A DNA stretch of 64,000 nt from Clostridium tetanomorphum (lineage in GTDB: Bacteria > Bacillota > Clostridia > Clostridiales > Clostridiaceae), in contig NZ_JAGGKA010000002.1 in assembly GCF_017873215.1 (NCBI RefSeq), positions 247,841-311,840 of the forward strand, written 5' to 3'. Below are positions 63,918 through 64,000 of the stretch, piece by piece (position 1 is the first letter of the stretch; every line of letters starts with the position of its first letter). The notes beneath the pieces were generated by a model. That model searched no databases. It was given only the letters and a program-made list of their open reading frames with translations, and was not told the DNA's origin. A program made the position numbers and the translations under genes.

Positions 63918-64000
<83 letters not shown>

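Overview
The window comes from a low-GC, A+T-rich Gram-positive bacterium, most likely a Clostridium sensu stricto species. The evidence is the strong GGAGG-type ribosome sites, TTG/GTG starts, CWB2 cell-wall-binding proteins, MurT/GatD, a CtsR operator, and the clostridial style of rRNA leader before the 16S gene at the right end. I cannot name the species from the sequence alone.

Region 1 (1-8450) is the distal part of a surface-polysaccharide locus. It holds a GT8 glycosyltransferase (cut by the window edge), a GT4 glycosyltransferase, a Wzx-type flippase, a Wzy-type polymerase, a polysaccharide pyruvyl transferase, an FrhB-like redox protein whose usual 4Fe-4S domain is encoded by a separate downstream gene, a decayed dTDP-glucose 4,6-dehydratase and an intact SDR epimerase. 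It ends in about 1.1 kb of gene-free, scar-like DNA (8450-9580).

Region 2 (9580-13440) carries a LolCDE/MacB-type ABC transporter pair, galU, an unlisted 39-codon membrane peptide gene and a VanZ-family protein.

Region 3 (13480-30690) is a cell-surface island: two large CWB2 proteins (one with leucine-rich repeats, one with Ig-like domains), a 1616-residue secreted protein, an exported transglutaminase-like protein, two paralogous SbsA-Ig-like secreted proteins, a receiver/STAS-like cytoplasmic protein, and a CWB2-only protein flanked by two SLAP-domain proteins. Four of these genes are preceded by TAAA-N15-(T/C)ACGA boxes resembling sigma-D (motility sigma) promoters.

Region 4 (30790-44830) is mostly housekeeping or regulatory: mntP and a Fur-family regulator behind a near-consensus Fur box, an HD-GYP phosphodiesterase, a rhomboid protease, an FtsH paralogue, a DUF1232 protein, RNase HI, a YtxH-like peptide, tandem HTH-TPR regulators and clpB under a perfect CtsR operator.

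Region 5 (44960-57650) is envelope-centred: polysaccharide deacetylase, LTA-synthase-like sulfatase, GatD/MurT (lipid II amidation), CapA-like protein, membrane-anchored TPR protein, pckA, a lipoprotein with a degenerate transglutaminase fold and uppP.

Region 6 (57830-64000) has tRNA-Leu(UAA), a four-gene signalling operon (PAS-histidine kinase, receiver-histidine kinase, receiver-HDOD, receiver-degenerate kinase), then an rRNA promoter, leader and the first 83 bases of 16S rRNA.

Regions 1, 3 and 5 fit one theme: making, decorating and populating the cell wall. The pyruvylated polymer, S-layer-type proteins, SLAP proteins and lipid-carrier recycling are all parts of a Gram-positive surface layer. 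That they act together is inference.
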